Positions 31,069 to 39,566 of a DNA stretch of 64,000 nt are shown piece by piece. How positions within the stretch are numbered: position 1 is the first letter of the stretch; each line of letters opens with the position of its first letter. The stretch is from an uncultured Flavobacteriaceae bacterium (GTDB lineage Bacteria > Bacteroidota > Bacteroidia > Flavobacteriales > Flavobacteriaceae). The DNA is taken from positions 1 to 64,000 of the forward strand of contig CANLWG010000017.1 of NCBI GenBank assembly GCA_947494715.1. Reading direction: 5' to 3'. The notes beneath the pieces are model-generated. The model saw only the letters and a program-made list of their open reading frames with translations, had not been told where the DNA came from and ran no database searches. A program made the position numbers and the translations under genes.

Positions 31069-32868
31069 ATGACCAGTACAAAGAATATCGCCATCATCGC
31101 GCACGTAGACCACGGTAAGACTACCTTGGTCGATAAGATCATGCACCATTGCCAGTTGTTTCGTGAGAACGAAAATACGGGTGATTTGATTTTGGACAAT
31201 AACGATCTGGAACGGGAACGGGGAATTACCATAGTTTCCAAGAATGTCTCAGTGACTTACAAGGATACCAAAATAAATATCATAGATACCCCCGGACACG
31301 CGGATTTTGGCGGAGAGGTAGAACGTGTGCTGAATATGGCGGATGGGGTGCTACTTCTGGTCGATGCCTTTGAGGGCCCCATGCCACAGACCCGATTTGT
31401 GTTGCAGAAGGCCATAGACATGGGGCTGAAACCCTGTGTGGTCATTAATAAAGTAGACAAAGAGAACTGTACCCCGGAGGAGGTGCATGAGAAGGTATTC
31501 GATTTGATGTTCGAACTTGGAGCGGAGGAGTGGCAATTGGACTTTCCGGTGGTATACGGATCGGCAAAGAACAATTGGATGAGCGATGATTGGAGAAATG
31601 AAACGGACTCCATAGAGCCCTTGTTGGATATGGTTATTGAACATATTCCCAGCTTTGAGGTTGAAGAGGGCAATACCCAAATGCTAATTACCTCTTTGGA
31701 TTATTCTTCCTTTACAGGGCGGATCGCCATAGGAAGATTGCAAAGGGGAAGCTTAAAGGAAGGGCAACAGATTTCCTTGGTCAAAAGGGATGGAAGCATC
31801 GTAAAATCAAAAATAAAGGAACTCTTCACCTTTGAAGGTTTGGGCCGAAAAAAGGTATTAGGGGTGGCAACCGGTGATATCTGTGCCATCGTTGGCTTGG
31901 AAGGATTTGAAATAGGGGATACCATCGCTGATATCGAAAACCCTGAGGGTTTAAAAACCATAGCCATAGATGAGCCTACGATGAGTATGCTTTTTACCAT
32001 TAATGATAGCCCATTTTTTGGGCAGGATGGTAAGTTCGTGACCTCGAGACACATTAAGGAACGGTTGGAGCGGGAACTTGAAAAGAACTTGGCCCTAAGG
32101 GTGGAAGAGACGGATAGTGCCGATAAGTTTATGGTCTTTGGACGTGGGGTGCTCCATCTTTCCGTTTTGATCGAAACCATGCGGAGGGAAGGTTACGAAT
32201 TACAAATAGGTCAGCCACAGGTTATTATCAAAACCATTGAGGGTACAAAATGTGAGCCTGTAGAACAATTGACCATAGATTTACCTGAAGAGGTTTCCGG
32301 AAAAGCGGTTGAAATGGTCTCCATTCGAAAAGGGGAGATGACCAGTATGGAAGCCAAAGGCGAACGGATGGTCTGTGAATTTAATATTCCGTCCCGGGGA
32401 ATTATTGGCCTGAGAAACCAATTGTTGACGGCAACAGCCGGGGAGGCCATAATGACCCATCGTTTTTTGGAATACCAACCTATGAAAGGCGATATCCCGC
32501 AACGTCAGAACGGATCATTGGTTTCCATGGAGAATGGGAAGGCCATTCCCTATTCTATTGATAAACTTCAAGAGCGCGGCAAGTTCTTTATCGATCCGGG
32601 AGAGGATATTTACGAAGGGCAGGTCATTGGAGAGAATTCTCGGGGCGATGACATGACCGTTAATGTAACCAAAACCAAAAAACTTTCCAATGTACGTTCC
32701 GCCGGGGCCGATGACAAAGCTAAAATTGTACCAGCTATAAAATTTTCCTTGGAGGAAGCTTTGGAATATATTCAAAAGGACGAGTACGTTGAGGTTACTC
32801 CAAAACACATTCGCCTTCGAAAGATATTCTTGAAGGAAGTAGACCGTAAGCGAAATAAAATCGATTGA
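31069..32868 (+). CDS. typA: Ribosome-associated GTPase TypA/BipA
   Basis: 599 residues, full length. G-motifs: AHVDHGKTTLVDKI (P-loop), RERGITI (switch 1), DTPGHADF and NKVDKE. The C-terminal BipA part contains the RGIIGLRNQLLTATAGEAIM signature and an EDPGEDIYEGQ-like stretch. It acts on the ribosome in assembly and in stress or cold adaptation. It has its own promoter and a strong terminator. Confidence 0.97.
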   Translation: MTSTKNIAIIAHVDHGKTTLVDKIMHHCQLFRENENTGDLILDNNDLERERGITIVSKNVSVTYKDTKINIIDTPGHADFGGEVERVLNMADGVLLLVDAFEGPMPQTRFVLQKAIDMGLKPCVVINKVDKENCTPEEVHEKVFDLMFELGAEEWQLDFPVVYGSAKNNWMSDDWRNETDSIEPLLDMVIEHIPSFEVEEGNTQMLITSLDYSSFTGRIAIGRLQRGSLKEGQQISLVKRDGSIVKSKIKELFTFEGLGRKKVLGVATGDICAIVGLEGFEIGDTIADIENPEGLKTIAIDEPTMSMLFTINDSPFFGQDGKFVTSRHIKERLERELEKNLALRVEETDSADKFMVFGRGVLHLSVLIETMRREGYELQIGQPQVIIKTIEGTKCEPVEQLTIDLPEEVSGKAVEMVSIRKGEMTSMEAKGERMVCEFNIPSRGIIGLRNQLLTATAGEAIMTHRFLEYQPMKGDIPQRQNGSLVSMENGKAIPYSIDKLQERGKFFIDPGEDIYEGQVIGENSRGDDMTVNVTKTKKLSNVRSAGADDKAKIVPAIKFSLEEALEYIQKDEYVEVTPKHIRLRKIFLKEVDRKRNKID

Positions 32869-32878
32869 TACACATCTA

Positions 32879-32911
32879 AAAACCTTGAATCCTATTCAAG
32901 GTTTTCTTTGT
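32879..32911 (+). terminator. typA terminator
   Basis: AAAACCTTGAAT, loop CCT, ATTCAAGGTTTT, then CTTTGTTTT. It starts 11 bp after the typA stop. The AT ends make it work in both directions. Confidence 0.9.
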
Positions 32912-33062
32912 TTTAGGAGGCCTCTTTTACCAAATCTGTAAAATCTGGGCCCTGTATTTATAGCTTCAATATTAATTGTACGAGCCGGGTTTTTTTTGTG
33001 CCGATTGCCATGTAATTTGTATAAATTGAAGAAGCTAATTCATTCTACGAAAATCGATTTAC

Positions 33063-33851
33063 ATGAAACTAAAGGGAAAAAAAGTCCTGATTACAGGCGG
33101 TTCCCGTGGTATCGGGAGGTGTATGATCAGGGAACTCATAAAAAATGGAGTCAAGAATATTGCGGTCATAGCAAGGGACAAAAAAAAATTAGAGCAGCTC
33201 TCCACGGACTTTGCAGGAGCAAATTTTCTGTTTGTCAATGGAAATGTGGGCGATATAGGTGTGCTTAGGGAAATGTCCTCTAAAATTGAAGACCAGTGGG
33301 GCCGTTTGGATGTACTGATCAACAATGCCGGAATCGTTTCGGCCGGATCTTTGGAGGACATCCCGGACGAGGAGATCTATGACCAAGTGGCCGTAAACCT
33401 TATGGCGGTATTGTTTCTCACCAAATATTGTTTGCCTCTGCTCAAATCTTCCAGAGAGGCCGCGGTTTTAAATGTCTCCTCGGGATTGGGACTTTTGGGT
33501 ATGCCCTTTTATTCAGTGTATGGCAGTACAAAGGCAGGGATACGTCAGTTTTCGGATTCCTTGCGACGTGAACTTCAGCCTTTTAATATTTCGGTGACCT
33601 GTGTATATCCCACCGCGACGGATACGGAAATGATGCAGAAATTTAAAGGGCGCGAGATGGATTCCCCGGAGTATGTGGCCGAGAAATCTATCCAGGCTTT
33701 GATGAAAAAAGAGCTATATTTTATTTTTGGAGGGGAACAGCGTCTTAAAGACAATCGACTTAATTTTGAGTCCCCCAAGAAATTTGACAAGCAGATTTCC
33801 GATAGCTACGAACAACTCAAAGAAGCCAGTCGTTCACATAAGGCAATTTAG
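33063..33851 (+). CDS. SDR family oxidoreductase
   Basis: 262 residues. Classical short-chain dehydrogenase: ITGGSRGIGR (cofactor loop), NNAGIVSAG, NVSSGLGLLGMPFYSVYGSTKAG (Ser, Tyr and Lys). The residues after the second strand (IARDKKKLEQL) suggest NADP(H), with basic residues at the 2'-phosphate. The C-terminal part (RSHKAI) is short and basic. Substrate unknown. Transcribed alone. Confidence 0.88.
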   Translation: MKLKGKKVLITGGSRGIGRCMIRELIKNGVKNIAVIARDKKKLEQLSTDFAGANFLFVNGNVGDIGVLREMSSKIEDQWGRLDVLINNAGIVSAGSLEDIPDEEIYDQVAVNLMAVLFLTKYCLPLLKSSREAAVLNVSSGLGLLGMPFYSVYGSTKAGIRQFSDSLRRELQPFNISVTCVYPTATDTEMMQKFKGREMDSPEYVAEKSIQALMKKELYFIFGGEQRLKDNRLNFESPKKFDKQISDSYEQLKEASRSHKAI

Positions 33852-33970
33852 TTTTGGGATAAACAATGATAGCTCGATGTTTTCGTAATGGACGATACTA
33901 TCTAAGACAATGTTTGATACTGTAGAATGGTCTGGATTATCTCTTAAAAACTATAGAGAAAATGGACGTT

Positions 33971-34720
33971 CTAATCTATCGGGGCCTGATGCAACGCCGC
34001 CGCCGCCGCTCCAACAATGCCGGCATGATTTCGCAGTTCGGCCGGTATTACCGGAGTATCAATTTTTATATAGTCCTTGAATTCATCAAAATCCTTGGAG
34101 GTTCCACCTCCCAAAATAATCAAGTCCGGAGATACCAACAATTCTACCAATTCCAAAAAAGTGTTGAATCGTTTGCCCCATTTTTTGTAGCTGAGTTCTT
34201 CGCGTTCCTTGGCCGATGCAGCAGCCCAAGTTTCAATTTTTGAATATTTTTTGTAGGGAATCTGTCCTAGCTCAAAATTGGGAATCAATTCACCATCCAA
34301 AAAAGCACCACTGCCCAATCCCGTTCCAATGGTAATCATTATGACCAGGCCTCCCTTTCCTTTACCGATTCCATAGTTCATTGTGGCATAACCCGCGGCA
34401 TCGGCATCGTTGATGACGGTTACCGGAAGCCCGGTAATACCGCTGAAAAGTTCCTTAACATTGACCCCGAGCCACTTTTTATGGAGGTTGCCCGGTGATT
34501 TACATATTCCATGTTTAATAACGGTAGGAAATCCACATCCTATGGGCCCCTTATGTTCAAAATGGTCAACGATTTCCTTGAAGACCTTGGCCATGTCCTT
34601 GGGTTTTTTTGATTCAGGGGTAGGAATCCTAAAGCGTTCCGATAGCATCTCTCCCGTCAACGAATCTATTAAAGCCCCTTTCATCCCGGAGCCACCAATA
34701 TCAATACCAAGAACGTTCAT
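33971..34720 (-). CDS. ppgK: Polyphosphate glucokinase (ROK)
   Basis: 249 residues. ROK fold: GIDIGGSGMKGALID (phosphate-binding), PTVIKHGICKSPGNLHKKWLG, VINDADAAGYATMNYG and TIGTGLGSG. The layout, with EREELSYKKWGKRFN and TPVIPAELRNHAGIVGAA at the C-terminus, follows mycobacterial PPGK closely and not other ROK kinases. It phosphorylates glucose using polyphosphate (often also ATP). Transcribed alone. Confidence 0.9.
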   Translation of the reverse strand: MNVLGIDIGGSGMKGALIDSLTGEMLSERFRIPTPESKKPKDMAKVFKEIVDHFEHKGPIGCGFPTVIKHGICKSPGNLHKKWLGVNVKELFSGITGLPVTVINDADAAGYATMNYGIGKGKGGLVIMITIGTGLGSGAFLDGELIPNFELGQIPYKKYSKIETWAAASAKEREELSYKKWGKRFNTFLELVELLVSPDLIILGGGTSKDFDEFKDYIKIDTPVIPAELRNHAGIVGAAAAALHQAPID

Positions 34721-34805
34721 CGCTAGATTTTGTATTATGGGGGCAAATGTAACAAAAGTTTTTACTTATGCTAATCCTATGTTGTGAAGCCGGTTTTTTC
34801 TGTAG

Positions 34806-36278
34806 TCAAAAGTCATATAATCCGGTATTGCCCTGCTCTAAAATGGGCATCAACTCTTGTACAATTTCCGTATTATCCTTCGCAATGTTTTTGGACTCTT
34901 CCGGATCTTGGATATGATCATAAAGCTCTATGGTCGGTTTTTCCTCCCGATAGTATTGCGTCAACCGATAGGAATCCGTTCGTAGGGTAATACCATTTTT
35001 AAAATATCCATAGGCCACCCCGTTTAATGGTTTTTGGACAGATTCCATGGTATTTGCAAAACTCTCTCCGTCAATGGGATGATTGATTTTAAGATTGCAA
35101 AGTTCCAAAAGTGTTGGATAGATATCCACAGTTTCTACAATATGATCTACCTTTTTGTTTTTATGTTCAAGATAAGGCGACTTTATGATCAAAGTGCTTT
35201 TCAATGCATTTTCAAACAGGGTGTGTTTGCCCCATACCCGTTGGTCTCCCAAATGCCAACCATGGTCACCCCAAACAACGATAATCGTGTTTTTGTCCAG
35301 TCCCAAAGTTTTGAGTTCCTTCCAAAGTCTCCCGATTTGTGCATCGATATAACTTATGGAAGCTAAATACGCATGCCTTAGTTTTTTGGCATAGGCATCG
35401 GAAACCACTTTTGATAGGCCCGCTTTCTCCTCACCCAAAGCATATTGATTGAATTCTCCGCTTTCATGAAGGCTTTTCAAATGGATGTCTTCCGGGATTT
35501 TGGGGTAGGGGGAAAGCGGAATACGATTTCTTTCGTACAAATCCCAATATTTTTTCGGGGCATTGAAGGGCAGGTGCGGTTTAAAATAACCCACGCCCAT
35601 AAAAAAGGGTTCTTCCTTGTTTTTAAGTTCCTTCAATTTAGCAAGGGCAAGCTTTGTGGTGAGCCCATCCGGATAGCCATCGTCATCCACATCGCCTTCT
35701 TCATAAGGTTTTACCTGTTTTTTTAGACTTTGCCGATTTTCCCCATTGGCATAGGCAAAAAAGGCGTTCCATCCGGTTTCCCATTGTCCGGGGTCAAAGA
35801 GTAGTTCACTCCAACTATGGGGTAGTTCCTTTTTGTTTGAAACGGGCTCTTCATATCCATATACCAACCCGTCGGCGGAATGGCTTATTTTCCCTAAACC
35901 TACGGTGTGGTAGCCTTCCCTTTTGAATTTATGGATAAAGGTCTCTGGAACAACTTGTTCCGATTTGCCGGAGATTTCTTTTTCTATAGCTTGATTGGAA
36001 AGATGGATAGGTTTCCATGGCCGTATTCCGGTCAATAGGGCATGACGGGATGCTCCGCAGGTGGGTACTTGAACATAGTGATGCGTAAAATAGGATCCGG
36101 TTCGCGCCAAGGCATCCATATTGGGAGACTTCGCAATGGAGTTGTATACGCCTAGTTCCGTTCGCAAATCGTCTACAGCGATAAAAAGTATGTTGGGCTT
36201 AATTTTCTTAGGAGGCGGATTTTTGACGCATCCCGAAAAAAAGAAGGTAATGATTAGAATTAAAAAAAATCGAAACAT
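34806..36278 (-). CDS. S1 sulfatase, iduronate-2-sulfatase-like lipoprotein
   Basis: 490 residues. Lipobox FFSGC at 13-17. Motifs: NILFIAVDDLRTELGVYN, formylglycine site VPTCGASRHALLTGIRPW (CxAxR), KHTLFENALKSTLIIKSP and WGDHGWHLGDQRVWGKH. The DDLRTELG start is typical of iduronate-2-sulfatase-like members. It lies apart from the other two sulfatase genes but may serve the same kind of glycan. Confidence 0.9.
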   Translation of the reverse strand: MFRFFLILIITFFFSGCVKNPPPKKIKPNILFIAVDDLRTELGVYNSIAKSPNMDALARTGSYFTHHYVQVPTCGASRHALLTGIRPWKPIHLSNQAIEKEISGKSEQVVPETFIHKFKREGYHTVGLGKISHSADGLVYGYEEPVSNKKELPHSWSELLFDPGQWETGWNAFFAYANGENRQSLKKQVKPYEEGDVDDDGYPDGLTTKLALAKLKELKNKEEPFFMGVGYFKPHLPFNAPKKYWDLYERNRIPLSPYPKIPEDIHLKSLHESGEFNQYALGEEKAGLSKVVSDAYAKKLRHAYLASISYIDAQIGRLWKELKTLGLDKNTIIVVWGDHGWHLGDQRVWGKHTLFENALKSTLIIKSPYLEHKNKKVDHIVETVDIYPTLLELCNLKINHPIDGESFANTMESVQKPLNGVAYGYFKNGITLRTDSYRLTQYYREEKPTIELYDHIQDPEESKNIAKDNTEIVQELMPILEQGNTGLYDF

Positions 36279-36346
36279 TCAGTAGCCTATTAAACCCTAT
36301 GGCATTCAAAGTAATCAAAAAATAGGGAGTAGGCCAAAAGATACGA

Positions 36347-37477
36347 TTATAAACCCGTTTTAAGTTGGTGTACTATTTTCACGATTAAAAAGGCCGGCAT
36401 TTTTACCACCAATTCCGATTGATTAATAACGGTTACCACGGTGATATCCAAGTCCTCCAAATAGGCCAAATAACAGGTATAACCTGGATCAAAACCACTA
36501 TGGCCCATTACTCTTCCTGTTTTTTTCGAGGTATCAAAAAGCATTACCCCAAGACCATAGCCCTTTTTAAAATCCAGCATTTTCTGTAGAGTCGCTTCCG
36601 ACTTAAAAAGTGTACCCCTGAACAATCCTTGGGCAAAGACCGTTAAATCATCCGTACTGGTAAGTAGTCCCCCAGCGGGATTCATTTTGTTAAAATAAAG
36701 GGTAAAACGGGTCAGGTCCCAATCGGTATAGTATCCCTTGAACATTTGGGGAATAACATCATCGGAAGGCTGCAAGGAGGTGTTTTTTAACCCTAGGGGG
36801 ACTACAATTCTACGCTCAATAATATCCGCAATAGTGGTATTATCCACTTTTTCGGCAATCATTCCCAAAAGGATGTAATTGGTATTAGAGTATCCGTATT
36901 TCCCAAGTTTATGGGTTGCAGTCCCTAATTCCAAAGCAAAATCTATTCTTTCTTGAAGCGTATATTCACGTTCGGGATGGTTTTTATAGGCATTTAAATG
37001 TACCTGACCTTTATTGAGATAATCAAAAATTCCGCTGGTATGGCGTAAAAGATGTTCCAAGGTCAATTCCTGCTCATAGGATTTTCCATTATACTCGGTC
37101 AGTTTTTTAATGGTGGATTCATCCAAGTACTGGATAACCTTATCGTTGAGGGAAAGGAGTCCCTCCTCTTCCTGCTGTAAGATGCAGGTGGCTACAAAAG
37201 TTTTGGTAATGCTTGCTGCGATGAACCGTTCATTACCGGACAAGGGAGTATCCCCATCCCTACCTACATTTCCCGCACTATATTTCCAATCGGCTGCGTC
37301 TGGATAGCTAATCGTGGCGATTACCCCACTGGCCTCGGGATTTATCCTAAGGTATTCATCGGTCAAGGAAATCAATTCTTTTTGAATCGATTCGGACTGT
37401 GCACAGAGTTTGGGATATCCAAGACAACAGCAGATACCATAGATTAGAACAAATTTTAAACTTGAACCTCTGATCAT
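36347..37477 (-). CDS. Serine hydrolase, class C beta-lactamase family
   Basis: 376 residues, with a hydrophobic N-terminus that looks like a signal peptide (LKFVLIYGICCCLGYPKLCAQ). Catalytic motifs: SITKTF (SxxK), YSNTNY (YxN) and GHSGFDPG (HxG in place of KTG). This pattern fits D-aminopeptidase/esterase-type members as well as beta-lactamases. No resistance role can be claimed. Followed directly by the sulfatase gene on the same strand. Confidence 0.88.
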   Translation of the reverse strand: MIRGSSLKFVLIYGICCCLGYPKLCAQSESIQKELISLTDEYLRINPEASGVIATISYPDAADWKYSAGNVGRDGDTPLSGNERFIAASITKTFVATCILQQEEEGLLSLNDKVIQYLDESTIKKLTEYNGKSYEQELTLEHLLRHTSGIFDYLNKGQVHLNAYKNHPEREYTLQERIDFALELGTATHKLGKYGYSNTNYILLGMIAEKVDNTTIADIIERRIVVPLGLKNTSLQPSDDVIPQMFKGYYTDWDLTRFTLYFNKMNPAGGLLTSTDDLTVFAQGLFRGTLFKSEATLQKMLDFKKGYGLGVMLFDTSKKTGRVMGHSGFDPGYTCYLAYLEDLDITVVTVINQSELVVKMPAFLIVKIVHQLKTGL

Positions 37478-37641
37478 AGTAGTTTAATTTGATAGTATAG
37501 AGAGGACGGTTCCGTAAAAATGTTACAAAAAGAAATATGCCACAATAATCCAGTTAGGTGTGCAAACCTTTATCGGCTATATTTGGAAAAAAAGAGATAA
37601 CCTTTAGTATAGACTTTAATGATACCTTGATTTTGGATAAG

Positions 37642-38490
37642 ATGAATACAATAAAAATAATAATCCCGCTTCTCCTAATTTTTCTTTGCCGAACAGATGG
37701 GATTCTTGCCCAAGAAACTCCATTGACCATAAAAGTATTGAGCTATAATATTCATTATGGCGTAGGAATGGACGGAAAAAAAGACCTCGAACGGATTGCC
37801 GATGTGATAAACACCATAAATCCAGATATTGTAGGTTTTCAAGAAGTCAAGGACTCTACCATGATGACCACCCTAGGCCAATTGACCAACATGCACTATG
37901 TTTTCGGGGCTTCTACCGAAAAGGAAACTCCCAACCTGTATCGTTTGTTGGACATTCCCGTACCTGCTTCCCAATTGCACTATGGGGATGGTATATTATC
38001 CAAATATCCCTTTGATTATGTAGGCAATCTTTCCATTCCAAGCGCAAGTAGCAGCCGATATGAGGCGATGTGCATTGATGTGGATCTGTCCAAGAAATCA
38101 AGTGAAAAGAGCATGGTTAGATTTATCACCACACATTTTGATTATTTGAAGACCATTGGCTCCCAGGTGGCTAGGAAGGCTACCGTTGAGGTAATCGAAG
38201 CTGCCTTTATAGATGATGATATTGATAGGGCCTACATTATGACCGGTGATCTGAATGCAACTCCTGAATCCGAGGTATTAAATCTTCTTGAATATAAGGG
38301 TTGGATAAAAGAGGGTTTTGGGAAGGAACTGCCCACCGTTCCCTCAACCTCACCTCGTAAACAGATTGATTACGTTCTTGTACGACCAAAAGAGCTATGG
38401 AAAATCATTGATGTTTGTGTAATCGATGAACCAATGGCATCAGATCATTTGCCTATTCTCATGACCTTGGAACTTATTCCCGGGAATTGA
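37642..38490 (+). CDS. Secreted endonuclease/exonuclease/phosphatase-family hydrolase
   Basis: 282 residues from the second Met (MNTIKIIIPLLLIFLCRTDG, a signal peptide); an earlier in-frame Met at 37558 would hide it. EEP-fold motifs: LSYNIHYG, VGFQEVKD (metal Glu), TTHFDY, MTGDLNATPES and DYVLV...SDHLPIL. Could be a phosphoesterase, such as a sphingomyelinase-like enzyme, or a nuclease. Transcribed alone and ended by a strong terminator. Confidence 0.85.
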   Translation: MNTIKIIIPLLLIFLCRTDGILAQETPLTIKVLSYNIHYGVGMDGKKDLERIADVINTINPDIVGFQEVKDSTMMTTLGQLTNMHYVFGASTEKETPNLYRLLDIPVPASQLHYGDGILSKYPFDYVGNLSIPSASSSRYEAMCIDVDLSKKSSEKSMVRFITTHFDYLKTIGSQVARKATVEVIEAAFIDDDIDRAYIMTGDLNATPESEVLNLLEYKGWIKEGFGKELPTVPSTSPRKQIDYVLVRPKELWKIIDVCVIDEPMASDHLPILMTLELIPGN

Positions 38491-38582
38491 TTTCATAATT
38501 GATGTCCTCCTAAGGTCTTTTTTTCAACATAGATTTTGCTCAGGCATTCACCTTTTGGATAAACATTTAACGTAATATCATA

Positions 38583-38616
38583 AAAAACAAGCCCGCCGTA
38601 CGGCGGGCTTGTTTTT
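38583..38616. terminator. Bidirectional terminator
   Basis: A perfect 34-bp palindrome centred between 38599 and 38600 (half: AAAAACAAGCCCGCCGT), with T-runs on both sides. It lies between the convergent EEP gene and porP/sprF gene and should stop both. Confidence 0.95.
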
Positions 38617-38663
38617 GCTTTCTTAATGATTATATTAATAGACCTTCTACTTCATTCGAGTTG

Positions 38664-39548
38664 CTAAAGCTTTAGATTAAGCATAATCTCATGTGTGCCG
38701 TTATCTATATTCCGTACCGAACTTTCCAGGGCAATCTCATAGGCATAGCCAATTTCCAAAACACCGGTTTTGAACATGAAAATGGCACTGACACTTTCAT
38801 CGTACCGGTATCCCGCTCCTAGGTTAAAGCGCTCATTGAAATCCAATAAGGCCGTTACATCCAGGGAGAGTGGTGAGGCATCTACATAGCGCAAGAGAGC
38901 CATGGGTTTAAGCAAGATAGTACTGCTTAGGGGGATGTCATAACCACCGGCCAGATACATGTGAATTTTATCCGTACCCAACCGGGCCAATCCATCGTTT
39001 TGCTCCAATCTATCCGGGGTCAAGATCTTTGGTACGGAAAAGGCTATAAAATAGGCATCGTTCTTTAGATATACCCCTGCGCCGATGTTTGGAGTAAAAC
39101 GCCCATCGATGTTCATTAACGAGGGATCTTGCTGAATGTCATAGGTCAACAATCCATCCGTATTGGCATCGTAAGAAGCAAAACCGCCCTTAAGGCCTAA
39201 AAACAGGACATTGGATTCGTTCAAGGTCAATTTGTATGAAAAATCCAGGGATATGGCCGTTTGTCGCTCAATAAACGTCTTATCGTTGATTACCGACAGG
39301 CCAAGCCCAACATTCTTCCCCATGGGAGTTCCAAAAATAACGCTTTGTGTTTCCGGTGCACCCTGAACACTGGCCCATTGGCTTCGTACATTAACTCCGA
39401 GATCCGTTGTTTCATTGGCACCGGCAAATGCAGGATTGATCAGGTTCATATTATACCTATAAAAGGTATAATTGGGGTCTTGTTGCGCTGATAGCGTTTT
39501 TGCCACTAAAAGCAAGACAATGATGATATAAAGACTTTTAAGTTTCAT
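38664..39548 (-). CDS. PorP/SprF family outer-membrane protein
   Basis: 294 residues with a signal peptide (LLLVAKTLSAQ). The PorP/SprF pattern is clear: PNYTFYRYNMNLINPAFAGANETTDLGVNVRSQW (key YMYN, NPAxAG), GTPMGKNVGLG, then repeated strand pairs to a C-terminal EIMLNLKL. These proteins anchor partner adhesins secreted by the type IX system at the cell surface. It lies directly after the large type-B sorting-domain gene (18 bp), the usual pairing. Confidence 0.94.
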   Translation of the reverse strand: MKLKSLYIIIVLLLVAKTLSAQQDPNYTFYRYNMNLINPAFAGANETTDLGVNVRSQWASVQGAPETQSVIFGTPMGKNVGLGLSVINDKTFIERQTAISLDFSYKLTLNESNVLFLGLKGGFASYDANTDGLLTYDIQQDPSLMNIDGRFTPNIGAGVYLKNDAYFIAFSVPKILTPDRLEQNDGLARLGTDKIHMYLAGGYDIPLSSTILLKPMALLRYVDASPLSLDVTALLDFNERFNLGAGYRYDESVSAIFMFKTGVLEIGYAYEIALESSVRNIDNGTHEIMLNLKL

Positions 39549-39566
39549 GGTTTAATTTGTTTGATA

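Noticed and set aside
36347-37477. Antibiotic-resistance beta-lactamase
   Set aside because: Only the general SxxK/YxN/HxG fold motifs are visible; the family includes many peptidases and esterases.
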